This document shows, in pieces, positions 1-7,717 of a DNA stretch of 16,442 bases. The notes under the pieces were generated by a model. That model had not been told where the DNA came from. It saw only the letters and a program-made list of their open reading frames with translations, and searched no databases. Each line of letters begins with the position of its first letter. The stretch's first letter is position 1. Source of the DNA: Spirochaeta_B sp964398645. Its GTDB lineage: Bacteria; Spirochaetota; Spirochaetia; DSM-27196; DSM-8902. Location of the stretch: positions 1-16,442 of the forward strand of contig CAYNNU010000025.1 of the NCBI GenBank assembly GCA_964398645.1, given 5' to 3'. Position numbers and translations under genes: made by a program.

Positions 1-1204
1 ATTGCAAACTCTTTCTGAGCGTGATGATGTAAGCTTGAAGAATCAACTCATTGAACGCTATGATATGAGTAGAAACATAAAACTGCGTGAAGAAATATTT
101 AACTTTTTCCGTGAACAGGAATTAAATGGTTTAGAGGAACAAGCCCTTGAAATTCTACGCTATTTTTATGAATATGATAATTCTTTAATTCGAGCCGCTA
201 TTAGATATACAGCAACAATCGAAACCTTAAACGAAAGAACTGAAATTCTTGATTTACTATTTGATTTAATCGAAGAAGACGAAATTGCATATTCTTCTTA
301 TGCAGTTGAAACAGTAGGTGAATTGGGAGAAGCTCAAGATGCAGAAAGACTACTTGAAATATTTGAGGATTCGGATGATATTTCCGAGTCACTAAAAGAA
401 CACATTTTATTAGCCCTCGGTAAAATTGCCAGTGATGTTGCAGTTGATGCCCTCATAGAAATACTAGAAGATGATTTAAATAGTGATATTGAACGTAATT
501 ATGCAGCAGATGCTCTCGGAAAAATTGGAGACCCAAAAGCAATTCCTGTACTCGAGGAAATTCTTGGAAGTGATAATAATATGCTTCGAGCCTATGCAAT
601 TTCTGCTTTATTACAATTTCCCAATTATGATAGTAGCCAAATATTACGTTCTGCACTTAGAGACTCTTTCTGGCGCACACGTGAAATTGCAATAGATGGG
701 ATTATTCAAGCACATCGAACGGAAACCGTCCCTGCCTTGCGATATATGGCCAGACACGACCCTGAAGGAAAAATACGATCGAAAGCCATAGAAGCATTGG
801 CATTGCTAAATACCAGTGAAGGTTGGGAGTTTATAAACGAAGCAATGGAAGATGATGATACGCCAGAAAACACCCGATTAGAAATGATTCAATTGGCAAT
901 TGAACATAATCCGGAAGGTTCTGCTGATATTCTGGAAGGTATTATTGAATCCGAATGGGAAGAAGAAGATAGCCGACTCTTAGATACAATTGCGAAGGGG
1001 ATGAGTACTGCCAATAACGCAGCTTTCAAACCATTTTTTCGCCGTTTTCTTGAGCACCCCAATTTTATTATTCAAATCTATGGGGTCCGTGGGATTGCTC
1101 TAAATAATATTATTCAATACCGTACTCAAGTTGAAGCACTCGGCGGGGAAGAAGCCCACCCAGCACTTCAACGTGCAGTACGAAATGCTCTAGAAGAATT
1201 CTAA
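1..1204 (+). CDS. HEAT-repeat protein, 3' part (5' end outside window)
   Basis: The frame is open from the first bases and ends at TAA 1202-1204, leaving about 400 residues. The TTG at position 2 is the first start-like codon but has no upstream sequence to judge, so the gene most likely begins outside the window. The protein is strongly acidic and built from paired amphipathic helices. PBS-type HEAT repeats show at about residues 96-125, 130-158 and 163-192, with phrases such as ALGKIASDVAVDALIEIL and ADALGKIGDPKAIPVLEEIL; weaker copies follow to about 270. HEAT solenoids are usually protein-binding scaffolds, and no catalytic motif is visible, so the function is unknown. Any signal peptide would lie in the missing part. 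The stop is separated by one base from the stop of the convergent greA. Confidence 0.85.
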   Translation, partial: LQTLSERDDVSLKNQLIERYDMSRNIKLREEIFNFFREQELNGLEEQALEILRYFYEYDNSLIRAAIRYTATIETLNERTEILDLLFDLIEEDEIAYSSYAVETVGELGEAQDAERLLEIFEDSDDISESLKEHILLALGKIASDVAVDALIEILEDDLNSDIERNYAADALGKIGDPKAIPVLEEILGSDNNMLRAYAISALLQFPNYDSSQILRSALRDSFWRTREIAIDGIIQAHRTETVPALRYMARHDPEGKIRSKAIEALALLNTSEGWEFINEAMEDDDTPENTRLEMIQLAIEHNPEGSADILEGIIESEWEEEDSRLLDTIAKGMSTANNAAFKPFFRRFLEHPNFIIQIYGVRGIALNNIIQYRTQVEALGGEEAHPALQRAVRNALEEF

Positions 1205-1205
1205 T

Positions 1206-3908
1206 TTAAACCTTAGCTTTTCCAATAGATTCAACTTTATAGCGATAAACTCTGTCATTTATTTCAAACTCTAACTCTTCACCTGCCGTATGATTATTCA
1301 GTTTTGTTCCCAATGGGGACAGGTATGAAATAACTCCATTATCAGGATCAGATTCCCAAGGCCCAAGAACAGTGTAGGTTTCCGCTTTACCACTATCAAG
1401 ATTTTTAAGCTGCACTTCAGTACCAAAAGAAATACTGCTCTCATCAAAATCAGCAGGCGAAACAACAACTGACTTTTCCAACTCTTCTTTTAATCTCGCA
1501 ACAGTAGTATTAAGCATATCCTGTCGTTCTTTCGCAGCTTTATATTCGGCATTTTCCTTTAAGTCACCATACTCGGTGGCTGCTGCAATTTCTTTCGAGT
1601 TATTTGGAACTTCAACTTCATGAATATTTTTCAGTTGCAACTCTTTTGCCCGGTATGATTCTTGCAGTGTTTTTATGCCACCACGGCTAACAACCTCTGC
1701 TTCCTGCTGCCCATAAAATTCAATGTCAGGATACAAGGTTTCAATATGAGTACGAATATCCCGTTTAATAGTCGGATCAAGGTCGGCAACATCTTCAATC
1801 AAGGTGAACAAGCGTATTGCCGAATCTTTGGAGGCAGTATCCAAATAACTGAGTAGTTTCTTTTCCTTAAACAGATACGCTTGTACCTGCTTATTCAAAC
1901 GCCGATTAGCAGGAACATCTTTACGGTTATCAATATCACGGTAAGTAATATCCAAAAGGTGAATCATATTTATCAATAATTTTTCATATCCAATCTCAAT
2001 ACTCTGGAACCAATTATCTTCTACACAATTTTTAACCAACCAAATATATGCTTCACGTTTATCACGGTAATTATCAAATACCGAAAAGAATACAGTTTTC
2101 AGCAGTTCAGAATGTTTTGAGGTTTCCAGTTCATTGATAATATCTTTACTGATGTGATAGGGGAATAGACGTACATACCAGTCCGCCCATTCTTTATTAT
2201 TCTTCCTCAATAATCGGAGAAACTCACGACGCAATTGCAGGTCGTTGATATTGTCAAAAACCTCTTCTACATTCTCAATTTTTTGGAAAAGTTCAGAAAA
2301 ATCCAAGCTTACATCAGGCTTCAGAAAGCTATATTTGCGAACAATTTTATGAACCACCAGAAATGATGCAACAACCTGTTCGTTTATTGATACAGGGTTT
2401 TTCAAAAAGACAACGAAATACTCGAACATTTCACGGAATAAATCACTATCAATACCAAAACTTTTTTCGGCTTCGGTATAACGCTCGAACTCAAATAAGG
2501 TTTTCACCCGATCAAAAAAACCACTTTCAGCCTTAAATCTATTATATACCTTTTCATCAAGACCGATTGGTTTTTCACGAACCATATACACATCAACTTC
2601 ATCCTGAAGATTACCAAAGTTTTGATTTGTTTTTAGTAAATCACGGGCTTTGGTACTCCAAGTTGTCCACTCACTCGCCGTTAAGATAGAGGGAACGAGC
2701 TCAGCTTTTATGGCCTTCATATCTGCAGCATTTTGTAAACTTTTAATTACTGTTTTCAATGCCCACACATGATCTGTTTTTACTTTTTTATGCAATTTTT
2801 CTTTTCGCACTGCACTTCGTAAAACAGCAATGTGATCCTTTGGCAGAATCTTCAGAGCATTAACTGCCATCTTGAGACTCATGCGGTGTTCTCGTTTACG
2901 AGTAAAATCAATTGATATTTCATCATCTTCAATACTGCGAATGCGACCAACACCCCAAGTACGATGCTGTACAAAATTACCTGCATCAAATGAAATATGT
3001 TTTTCAAAATCAGCAATTGCTTCTTGAATATTTCGCCAGTTCGCATTCAAGTTACTGAGTTTAATATATTCATCAAGTTGACTGTGCTCAATATATTTAT
3101 TTCTATAACAATCAACAATTTCTTTGCGTGCTTGAGGATGCTGAGGATCATACGTGAGAATTCTTTTTAAGATATCAATTGCTGTATCCCAATCTTCCTT
3201 CTTAATAAAAACAGGGTAGTATCCTTCCAGTAACTGTATAGCTCGTTCATCACTTAAAGCTTTTGCAATTTTCCGCTCGGCATGATTAAAAAACTCAGTT
3301 TCTTCTGGGCAAAACTCAACTAATTTCATCCAAACATCTTTAATATTAGTAAAAAGCTTTTTATTGATATATCGATGAAGTGCTTTTTTGTAGTAATCTA
3401 CAGCCGATTCAATATCACCATTATCTTCTTTCTTTTGTGCTAGCTGTCGAACAATATCAGCTTCTTCGAAATCAACCCGAATTAAGCGTTCATAAATTTC
3501 ATCAAGTTTCTCTGGCTGGCTTTCATGACTGTAACAATCAACAAGGGTACGCAAAGCATATTTGTTTTCTCCGTAATCTAAAATACGGGTACATAAGTAT
3601 TCAACAACTTTCCATTTATGATTATCAGAAAAAAGATTTACCAGCATTATGAGATTACCATCATTCATCGATTGTCTACTAAGCTGGATAATACCTGAAA
3701 GATACAAGGCAATTATACTATTTTTTGTATGCTGCAAATGCTCTGCACACATATCCAGTATGTCTTCCTGCTCTTCATTTTTCTCTATTTCATTAACCAA
3801 GTCATCAAGCTCTTGAAGATTACCAACTGTATAGTTGTTCAAGGCAGCTCTGGTCCAGGTTTCTTCTTTTAAAAGCTCACCAATTTTTTCTGTCGTCGAA
3901 TCAGACAT
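1206..3908 (-). CDS. greA: Giant GreA: transcript-cleavage factor with long TPR-like N-terminal extension
   Basis: The 900-residue protein carries a GreA module in its last ~160 residues. GreA enters the RNA polymerase secondary channel and stimulates cleavage of backtracked RNA. The coiled-coil tip motif TEYGDLKENAEY is at about residues 778-789, so the two acidic residues that hold the catalytic Mg2+ (D782, E785) are kept; a C-terminal FKBP-like domain follows (about 818-900). Ordinary GreA has only about 160 residues. The first ~300 residues are helical and TPR-like (for example around 160-180 and 235-260). A small beta domain with WGVGRI at about 318-323 resembles CarD-like/Tudor-type RNA polymerase-binding folds, which is inference. 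A helical stretch without a recognised family fills about 360-735. The ATG at 3908 has AGGAG 7 nt upstream. From memory, Borrelia and Treponema GreA proteins are similarly long. It is the second gene of an operon with the TPR gene at 3952-4890. Confidence 0.93.
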   Translation of the reverse strand: MSDSTTEKIGELLKEETWTRAALNNYTVGNLQELDDLVNEIEKNEEQEDILDMCAEHLQHTKNSIIALYLSGIIQLSRQSMNDGNLIMLVNLFSDNHKWKVVEYLCTRILDYGENKYALRTLVDCYSHESQPEKLDEIYERLIRVDFEEADIVRQLAQKKEDNGDIESAVDYYKKALHRYINKKLFTNIKDVWMKLVEFCPEETEFFNHAERKIAKALSDERAIQLLEGYYPVFIKKEDWDTAIDILKRILTYDPQHPQARKEIVDCYRNKYIEHSQLDEYIKLSNLNANWRNIQEAIADFEKHISFDAGNFVQHRTWGVGRIRSIEDDEISIDFTRKREHRMSLKMAVNALKILPKDHIAVLRSAVRKEKLHKKVKTDHVWALKTVIKSLQNAADMKAIKAELVPSILTASEWTTWSTKARDLLKTNQNFGNLQDEVDVYMVREKPIGLDEKVYNRFKAESGFFDRVKTLFEFERYTEAEKSFGIDSDLFREMFEYFVVFLKNPVSINEQVVASFLVVHKIVRKYSFLKPDVSLDFSELFQKIENVEEVFDNINDLQLRREFLRLLRKNNKEWADWYVRLFPYHISKDIINELETSKHSELLKTVFFSVFDNYRDKREAYIWLVKNCVEDNWFQSIEIGYEKLLINMIHLLDITYRDIDNRKDVPANRRLNKQVQAYLFKEKKLLSYLDTASKDSAIRLFTLIEDVADLDPTIKRDIRTHIETLYPDIEFYGQQEAEVVSRGGIKTLQESYRAKELQLKNIHEVEVPNNSKEIAAATEYGDLKENAEYKAAKERQDMLNTTVARLKEELEKSVVVSPADFDESSISFGTEVQLKNLDSGKAETYTVLGPWESDPDNGVISYLSPLGTKLNNHTAGEELEFEINDRVYRYKVESIGKAKV

Positions 3909-3922
3909 TCTTTTCTCCTAAA

Positions 3923-3956
3923 AATAATTGTTTAAATCAATCTAAAAACAATTATT
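3923..3956 (-). promoter_or_regulatory. AT-rich 11-bp inverted repeat between the TPR gene and greA
   Basis: AATAATTGTTT at 3923-3933 is exactly reverse-complementary to AAACAATTATT at 3946-3956, with a 12-nt loop. On the transcribed strand the first arm contains the TPR gene stop codon (3952-3954), and the second arm ends a few bases before the AGGAG of greA. Only one of the 11 pairs is G-C, and the short U-run after it leads straight into the ribosome binding site. A strong intrinsic terminator is therefore unlikely; an attenuator, a processing site or a translational brake on greA is possible. The symmetry is seen directly, the role is inferred. Confidence 0.45.
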
Positions 3957-4890
3957 CATTAAACTTTGCATACACCGATTTATCCAACTGCTGTATCTTC
4001 AGCAGAACCTCATCCATTTTCCCCCGATCATCCTTGGACCGGCTTAAATGATCAATTAGCCAAAAATAACGATTTAACAAACGCGGAACCAATATTTCAC
4101 GATCATTTCCAGTCTGTTCTATTTCGCGTTCTAAACCGTACACGGATTGTTTTAGTTTTCCGTATTCAATGGAGCGAAGCTCCCTTTTTACTGAAAAAAC
4201 CCCTTTCAAAACTCCAAATACAGGAATCCACTCAACCAATTCCCGGCCTTCATATCCTTCCTGACGAACAAGCGCAATTAAACGCCGAATCAATTCAGAT
4301 TCAAGGCACTCAAGACAAATAGCTTGCGGATCAATAAAAAAAGCCTCGCGAAACATTACCTTTGCGTAAGATGTTTCATTAACGAGTGCATATGCATCGG
4401 CAAGTTCGGCTAATATTTGGGGATTATCCCGCTGAAGCTGAACTGCTGTCTCATACATTTCAACAGCTTTTTCATAATTTCCCTGACCTTTATAGCAGCG
4501 ACCAATACGCTGACTTAATTCAGCATCCCGTTTTCCACCGGATTCAAAAAGCGGTTCATAACAGTCCAGTGCGGTTCCAAATACACAATATCGAATCGCA
4601 TACATACTTTGTTCTGGTACATATCCTGCACGTTCAACAAAGGGAATAAACATGTTCCACTGATCAAGCAGAAATTCTCCGCAATCAAAAGGATCTGGTA
4701 TGGTTTCCAGGGCGGCAAACCTATCTTTCCAAAAATTCGTGAGTTTTAGAGCTGAAAGCACCTCCTTGTGTTCAAAATCAACAGAAAGGGCTTCCTCTAT
4801 AACAGCAATAGCCGATTCAATATTCCGCTTATGCAGTGCTTCATACGCTTGGGCAAGCAAACCCCTGACTTGATCATCACTCGACACCAT
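3952..4890 (-). CDS. TPR-repeat protein, first gene of the greA operon
   Basis: A 312-residue, apparently cytoplasmic protein with no signal peptide or membrane segment. TPR-like helix pairs are visible at about residues 5-38 (AYEALHKRNIESAIAVIEEA) and, most clearly, 124-157 (IGRCYKGQGNYEKAVEMYETA) and 158-191. The C-terminal third (about 200-312) is helical and not recognised. ATG 4890 is preceded by AGGAAG at short spacing. The gene lies 43 bp upstream of greA on the same strand, behind a strong promoter, so the two are very probably co-transcribed. Given the TPR character of the GreA extension, it may act with GreA or bind it; that is inference from context only, and no enzymatic motif was found. 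Confidence 0.85.
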   Translation of the reverse strand: MVSSDDQVRGLLAQAYEALHKRNIESAIAVIEEALSVDFEHKEVLSALKLTNFWKDRFAALETIPDPFDCGEFLLDQWNMFIPFVERAGYVPEQSMYAIRYCVFGTALDCYEPLFESGGKRDAELSQRIGRCYKGQGNYEKAVEMYETAVQLQRDNPQILAELADAYALVNETSYAKVMFREAFFIDPQAICLECLESELIRRLIALVRQEGYEGRELVEWIPVFGVLKGVFSVKRELRSIEYGKLKQSVYGLEREIEQTGNDREILVPRLLNRYFWLIDHLSRSKDDRGKMDEVLLKIQQLDKSVYAKFNE

Positions 4891-4934
4891 TACTTCCTGA
4901 GTCGTCTTTGAATTTATGCATCTGTTGCTCCATT

Positions 4935-4962
4935 ATTATATCAATTTTTAAGGTTTCGTCAA
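4935..4962 (-). promoter_or_regulatory. Sigma-70-type promoter of the TPR-greA operon
   Basis: Read on the minus strand, TTGACG (4962-4957) is followed by a 16-bp spacer and a perfect TATAAT (4940-4935). The expected transcription start is near 4928, giving a leader of about 38 nt with an AGGAAG ribosome binding site before ATG 4890. This is the best promoter match in the window. Confidence 0.75.
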
Positions 4963-4969
4963 TGTGACC

Positions 4970-5027
4970 CCTTTTCCGCTAGGATGGGTGATTGAGCTAA
5001 TACCTTTTATAGGCTAGAGTAGGGTCA
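4970..5027 (+). repeat. Imperfect direct repeat upstream of rpe
   Basis: Two related blocks lie 33-36 bp apart: CCTTTT (4970-4975) with GCTAG (4978-4982) and GGGT (4986-4989), and CCTTTT (5003-5008) with GCTAG (5013-5017) and GGGT (5022-5025). The second copy contains the candidate -10 box of rpe, and the first contains the alternative TAGGAT. It could be a duplicated promoter or operator, or chance. Confidence 0.35.
4992..5020 (+). promoter_or_regulatory. Candidate rpe promoter placing the start at the ATG
   Basis: TTGAGC (4992-4997), a 17-bp spacer and TAGAGT (5015-5020) form a moderate sigma-70 match. The -10 box ends 6 nt before the rpe ATG at 5027, so the predicted first transcribed base is the A of the start codon. 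An alternative -10, TAGGAT at 4980-4985, would give an ordinary leader but lacks a good -35. The only Shine-Dalgarno-like bases before rpe (AGGG, 5021-5024) are too close to the ATG to work well. Confidence 0.45.
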
Positions 5028-5698
5028 TGAATTCATCCAAAATTCTAATAGCACCTTCCATTTTATCCAGTGATTTTGGGAATATTGAACAGGCAATCAA
5101 GAAGATTGAAAAAGCTGGAGGAGACTGGATTCATCTTGATGTTATGGACGGGCACTTTGTACCAAATCTGACATTTGGACCAAAAATGATTACTGATATT
5201 CGAAAAATGACACATTTGCCCCTCGATGTGCATCTAATGATAAGCAATCCTGAACAATGTGTCGATTCATACATTCAGGCAGAATCTGATTATATTACTT
5301 TTCATCACGAAGCATGTGTGCATTCACATCGTCTCATACAAAAAATCAAGTCTGCAGGAAAGAAGGCGGGTATAAGTATCGTCCCATCTACACCTGTTAG
5401 TGCCATAGAACCAATACTAGCTGATATCGATATGGTTTTGGTTATGACGGTAAATCCAGGTTTCGGTGGACAGAAGTTTATTTATTCATGTGTCAACAAA
5501 ATTGCACAACTTAATCAACTTCGAACTCAGGGAGCGGGAAATTATTCCATTATTATCGATGGAGGAATAGATATCCAAACAGCAAAAATTTGTCGCGAAG
5601 CTGGGGCGAATGTATTAGTAAGTGGGTCTGCTTTCTTTCAAGCAAGAGAGCCTGCGCTTTTTATCCAGCAGCTAAAAGGTTGTGAAAATTGTATTTAG
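5027..5698 (+). CDS. rpe: Ribulose-phosphate 3-epimerase
   Basis: This 223-residue cytoplasmic TIM-barrel enzyme interconverts D-ribulose 5-phosphate and D-xylulose 5-phosphate in the pentose phosphate pathway. All family signatures are present: IAPSILSSDF at residues 8-17, HLDVMDGHFVPNLTFGP at 36-52, DVHLMISNPE at 67-76, NPGFGGQKF at 143-151 and IIDGG at 176-180. The four metal ligands are H36, D38, H69 and D178, with D38 and D178 as the acid/base pair; M40, M71 and M140 line the active site as usual. Length is normal. The ATG is the only sensible start, because the family begins a few residues before IAPS. It heads a run of four same-strand genes and lies divergent from the TPR-greA operon. 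The product supplies ribose 5-phosphate, the substrate of the Prs-like enzyme encoded nearby. Confidence 0.97.
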   Translation: MNSSKILIAPSILSSDFGNIEQAIKKIEKAGGDWIHLDVMDGHFVPNLTFGPKMITDIRKMTHLPLDVHLMISNPEQCVDSYIQAESDYITFHHEACVHSHRLIQKIKSAGKKAGISIVPSTPVSAIEPILADIDMVLVMTVNPGFGGQKFIYSCVNKIAQLNQLRTQGAGNYSIIIDGGIDIQTAKICREAGANVLVSGSAFFQAREPALFIQQLKGCENCI

Positions 5699-5738
5699 CA
5701 AAAGAAATAGAAGCCGAAAATAAAAGTGGAGGCCTGTT

Positions 5739-6584
5739 TTGAAGAAAAATTTACTCCTCAAAGTATGCGTAATCGGTATTTTGCTAATAAGTTGGCAAAC
5801 ACATCTATTTGCTCAACAACGCGGAAACTCAGCTAATAGTTTAATACAGCAGGGTATTCAAGCGTTTCAACAGTCTCGTTTTGATGATGCTGCTGAAATA
5901 TTTATCAGTATTACAGAAAACGACCAATACAGCGAAAAGCATGGAGACGGGTATTTCTGGACCTCAAAATCGCTAATGGCGATGGGGAATCTTGATCAAG
6001 CATCACAAAACCTTGAATATTTCATCCACAGTTACCCAAACCATCCTCTACAACTCGAAGCCCAATATCAACGAGGGAAACTATTATATCTCCAGGGAGA
6101 TTTTGAAGAAGCAGTCCAAGCTTTGGCTGATTTTGTTGATGAGCATCCGTCATCTCCTTTTGTTGCAAACGCACTCTACTGGAGTGCAGAAGCACTTTTT
6201 AACAATGGCCATTATGATCAAGCAGAAAATCTGTATAGACAGATTATTCAAGAATATCCGGCAAGTTATCGTTTAGAACCAGCCCGATACCGCTTGGCCG
6301 TATTGGAACTGCAAAGACGGGAAGATACTCTGTTGGAATTATTACGTTCAAGCCACCAAGAACTCATTTTTACTATTCAAAATTATCAACGGAGAGAACA
6401 AGAATTGATGGATAGTATCGCTGAATATCGCCGTCGCATACAAAATACAGCTTCAGGGGATATTCAAGACGAAATAGAAGATTTACAAAGCACCATAGAG
6501 CAATTACAAAATGAAAATGAAGATTTGCGTGCCAGAAATTCTGAACTTCAGGATACGCTTCAATTGCTTAGAGATAATTTATAG
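5739..6584 (+). CDS. Secreted TPR protein with C-terminal coiled coil (YbgF/BamD-like)
   Basis: The gene starts with TTG at 5739, supported by GTGGAGG 6 nt upstream. The 281-residue product opens with a signal peptide: KK, a hydrophobic core (about residues 5-19) and a signal peptidase I type site after LFA (residue 25). Tandem TPRs follow at about 32-190, in the YbgF/BamD style, for example GDFEEAVQALADFVDEHP and GHYDQAENLYRQIIQEYP. The last ~85 residues are a charged helix ending in a heptad coiled coil (about 235-281). It is probably periplasmic and involved in envelope protein interactions. CpoB/YbgF has its coiled coil before the TPRs, so the order here is reversed and I do not assign that name. 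The next gene follows after 8 bp. Confidence 0.85.
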   Translation: MKKNLLLKVCVIGILLISWQTHLFAQQRGNSANSLIQQGIQAFQQSRFDDAAEIFISITENDQYSEKHGDGYFWTSKSLMAMGNLDQASQNLEYFIHSYPNHPLQLEAQYQRGKLLYLQGDFEEAVQALADFVDEHPSSPFVANALYWSAEALFNNGHYDQAENLYRQIIQEYPASYRLEPARYRLAVLELQRREDTLLELLRSSHQELIFTIQNYQRREQELMDSIAEYRRRIQNTASGDIQDEIEDLQSTIEQLQNENEDLRARNSELQDTLQLLRDNL

Positions 6585-6592
6585 CAAATTAT

Positions 6593-7699
6593 ATGAAGGT
6601 GAAAAGTTTAGCAAAAGCCAGGTCATTATACCGGCGAAAAAAATATAATGAACTCATTCGACATTTGCAACCACAGGTTTTTATGTATCGTGAAAGCCTT
6701 GAATATTTCCAGCTAATTGGTTCTGCGTGTTTTTTTAGCGGTGATTATGGCGGAAGCATGTCTTATGTTCGCAGAGCGATCGATATTGATGAGGATAACA
6801 TTGAAGCCCGCTTATTTTTAGCTGCAGTATATTTGAAAAGACGAGAATCGGATAAAGCAATCCAGGAATGGCTTGCTATTCTAGACAGACAACCAACTAA
6901 CCGCTTTGCCCAAAAAGGCTTGCACTTTGTACGAACACTACATTCAATGGATGAATTACGCGAACGGGTTACCCAGAAACAACTGGTAAAATTTGTTCCA
7001 AAAGTGTTCAATCCCTTACCATTGCTTTCAACACTTCTTGTAGCCGCGCTTCTTGTTATTGGAATCATACAACTTGATCCTGTTCAGTTAACAACAAATG
7101 GCTTACATTCATTTTTTACAAAGACACCAGATAGGCCTGGAATTGAACAAATAAACTTCCCCCAAGGACAGCCCCTTACTTCACTTGAAGGTGACTATAG
7201 CGAAGTCTTAAACGAAGATGAAATTGATACAATTCTTGATCGTATTCGAGAAAACTTTAACCGCAGAAAGGATAACCTTGTTCAAATAGACATAAACCGA
7301 ATTCTACGCTCTACAGCAACTGCACCAGTAAAAGAACGAGTTCGAAGCTTGGCTGCTTCCCTTGAAGCACCTGATTTTACTAATATGCAAACATCATATG
7401 ACTACCAGGAGATAGTATCCGATCCTGGTTTGTATCAAAATGCATTTGTACGGTGGAAGGGTAGACCTAGTAATATTCAGCAAACAGAGAACTCTGTTTC
7501 ATTTACCTTACTAGTGGGCTATCATACAGGACAGGTTCTTGAGGGTTCTGTGCCCGTTACCGTTCCATTTGCCGCTCGTGTCCGCCCGGATATGGGAGTT
7601 GAACTTATCGGTAAAATACACCTTACCCCAAACCAAAATAGTGGTTCAGCCTTCTTTCTAGAAGCACAAGCAATCAGAATGTTCAATCTCGATCAATAA
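6593..7699 (+). CDS. Single-pass membrane protein: inner TPR domain, unrecognised outer domain
   Basis: This 368-residue protein has three parts. Residues 1-130 are basic and TPR-like (SGDYGGSMSYVRRAIDID, RRESDKAIQEWLAILDRQP). One hydrophobic helix at about 141-160 (PLPLLSTLLVAALLVIGIIQ) spans the membrane. Residues 165-368 lie beyond it. There is no cleavable signal, and the positively charged N-terminal part suggests it stays in the cytoplasm, with the C-terminal part outside. The last ~90 residues are rich in beta strands and might form a small barrel (OB-like), which is a guess from pattern alone. The start ATG is 8 bp after the preceding stop and has little Shine-Dalgarno sequence, suggesting translational coupling with the secreted TPR gene upstream. 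The pair may form a complex across the inner membrane. Function unknown. Confidence 0.85.
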   Translation: MKVKSLAKARSLYRRKKYNELIRHLQPQVFMYRESLEYFQLIGSACFFSGDYGGSMSYVRRAIDIDEDNIEARLFLAAVYLKRRESDKAIQEWLAILDRQPTNRFAQKGLHFVRTLHSMDELRERVTQKQLVKFVPKVFNPLPLLSTLLVAALLVIGIIQLDPVQLTTNGLHSFFTKTPDRPGIEQINFPQGQPLTSLEGDYSEVLNEDEIDTILDRIRENFNRRKDNLVQIDINRILRSTATAPVKERVRSLAASLEAPDFTNMQTSYDYQEIVSDPGLYQNAFVRWKGRPSNIQQTENSVSFTLLVGYHTGQVLEGSVPVTVPFAARVRPDMGVELIGKIHLTPNQNSGSAFFLEAQAIRMFNLDQ

Positions 7700-7717
7700 A
7701 AAACGGGTACAATTCCT

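Noticed and set aside
1191..1203. TAGAA/TTCTA inverted repeat at the end of the HEAT gene as a terminator
   Set aside because: Only 5 AT-rich pairs with a 3-nt loop and no U-run.
7708..7713. TACAAT just before dtd as a -10 box
   Set aside because: No -35 at a workable distance and only 4 nt before the ATG; dtd is more simply part of the rpe run.
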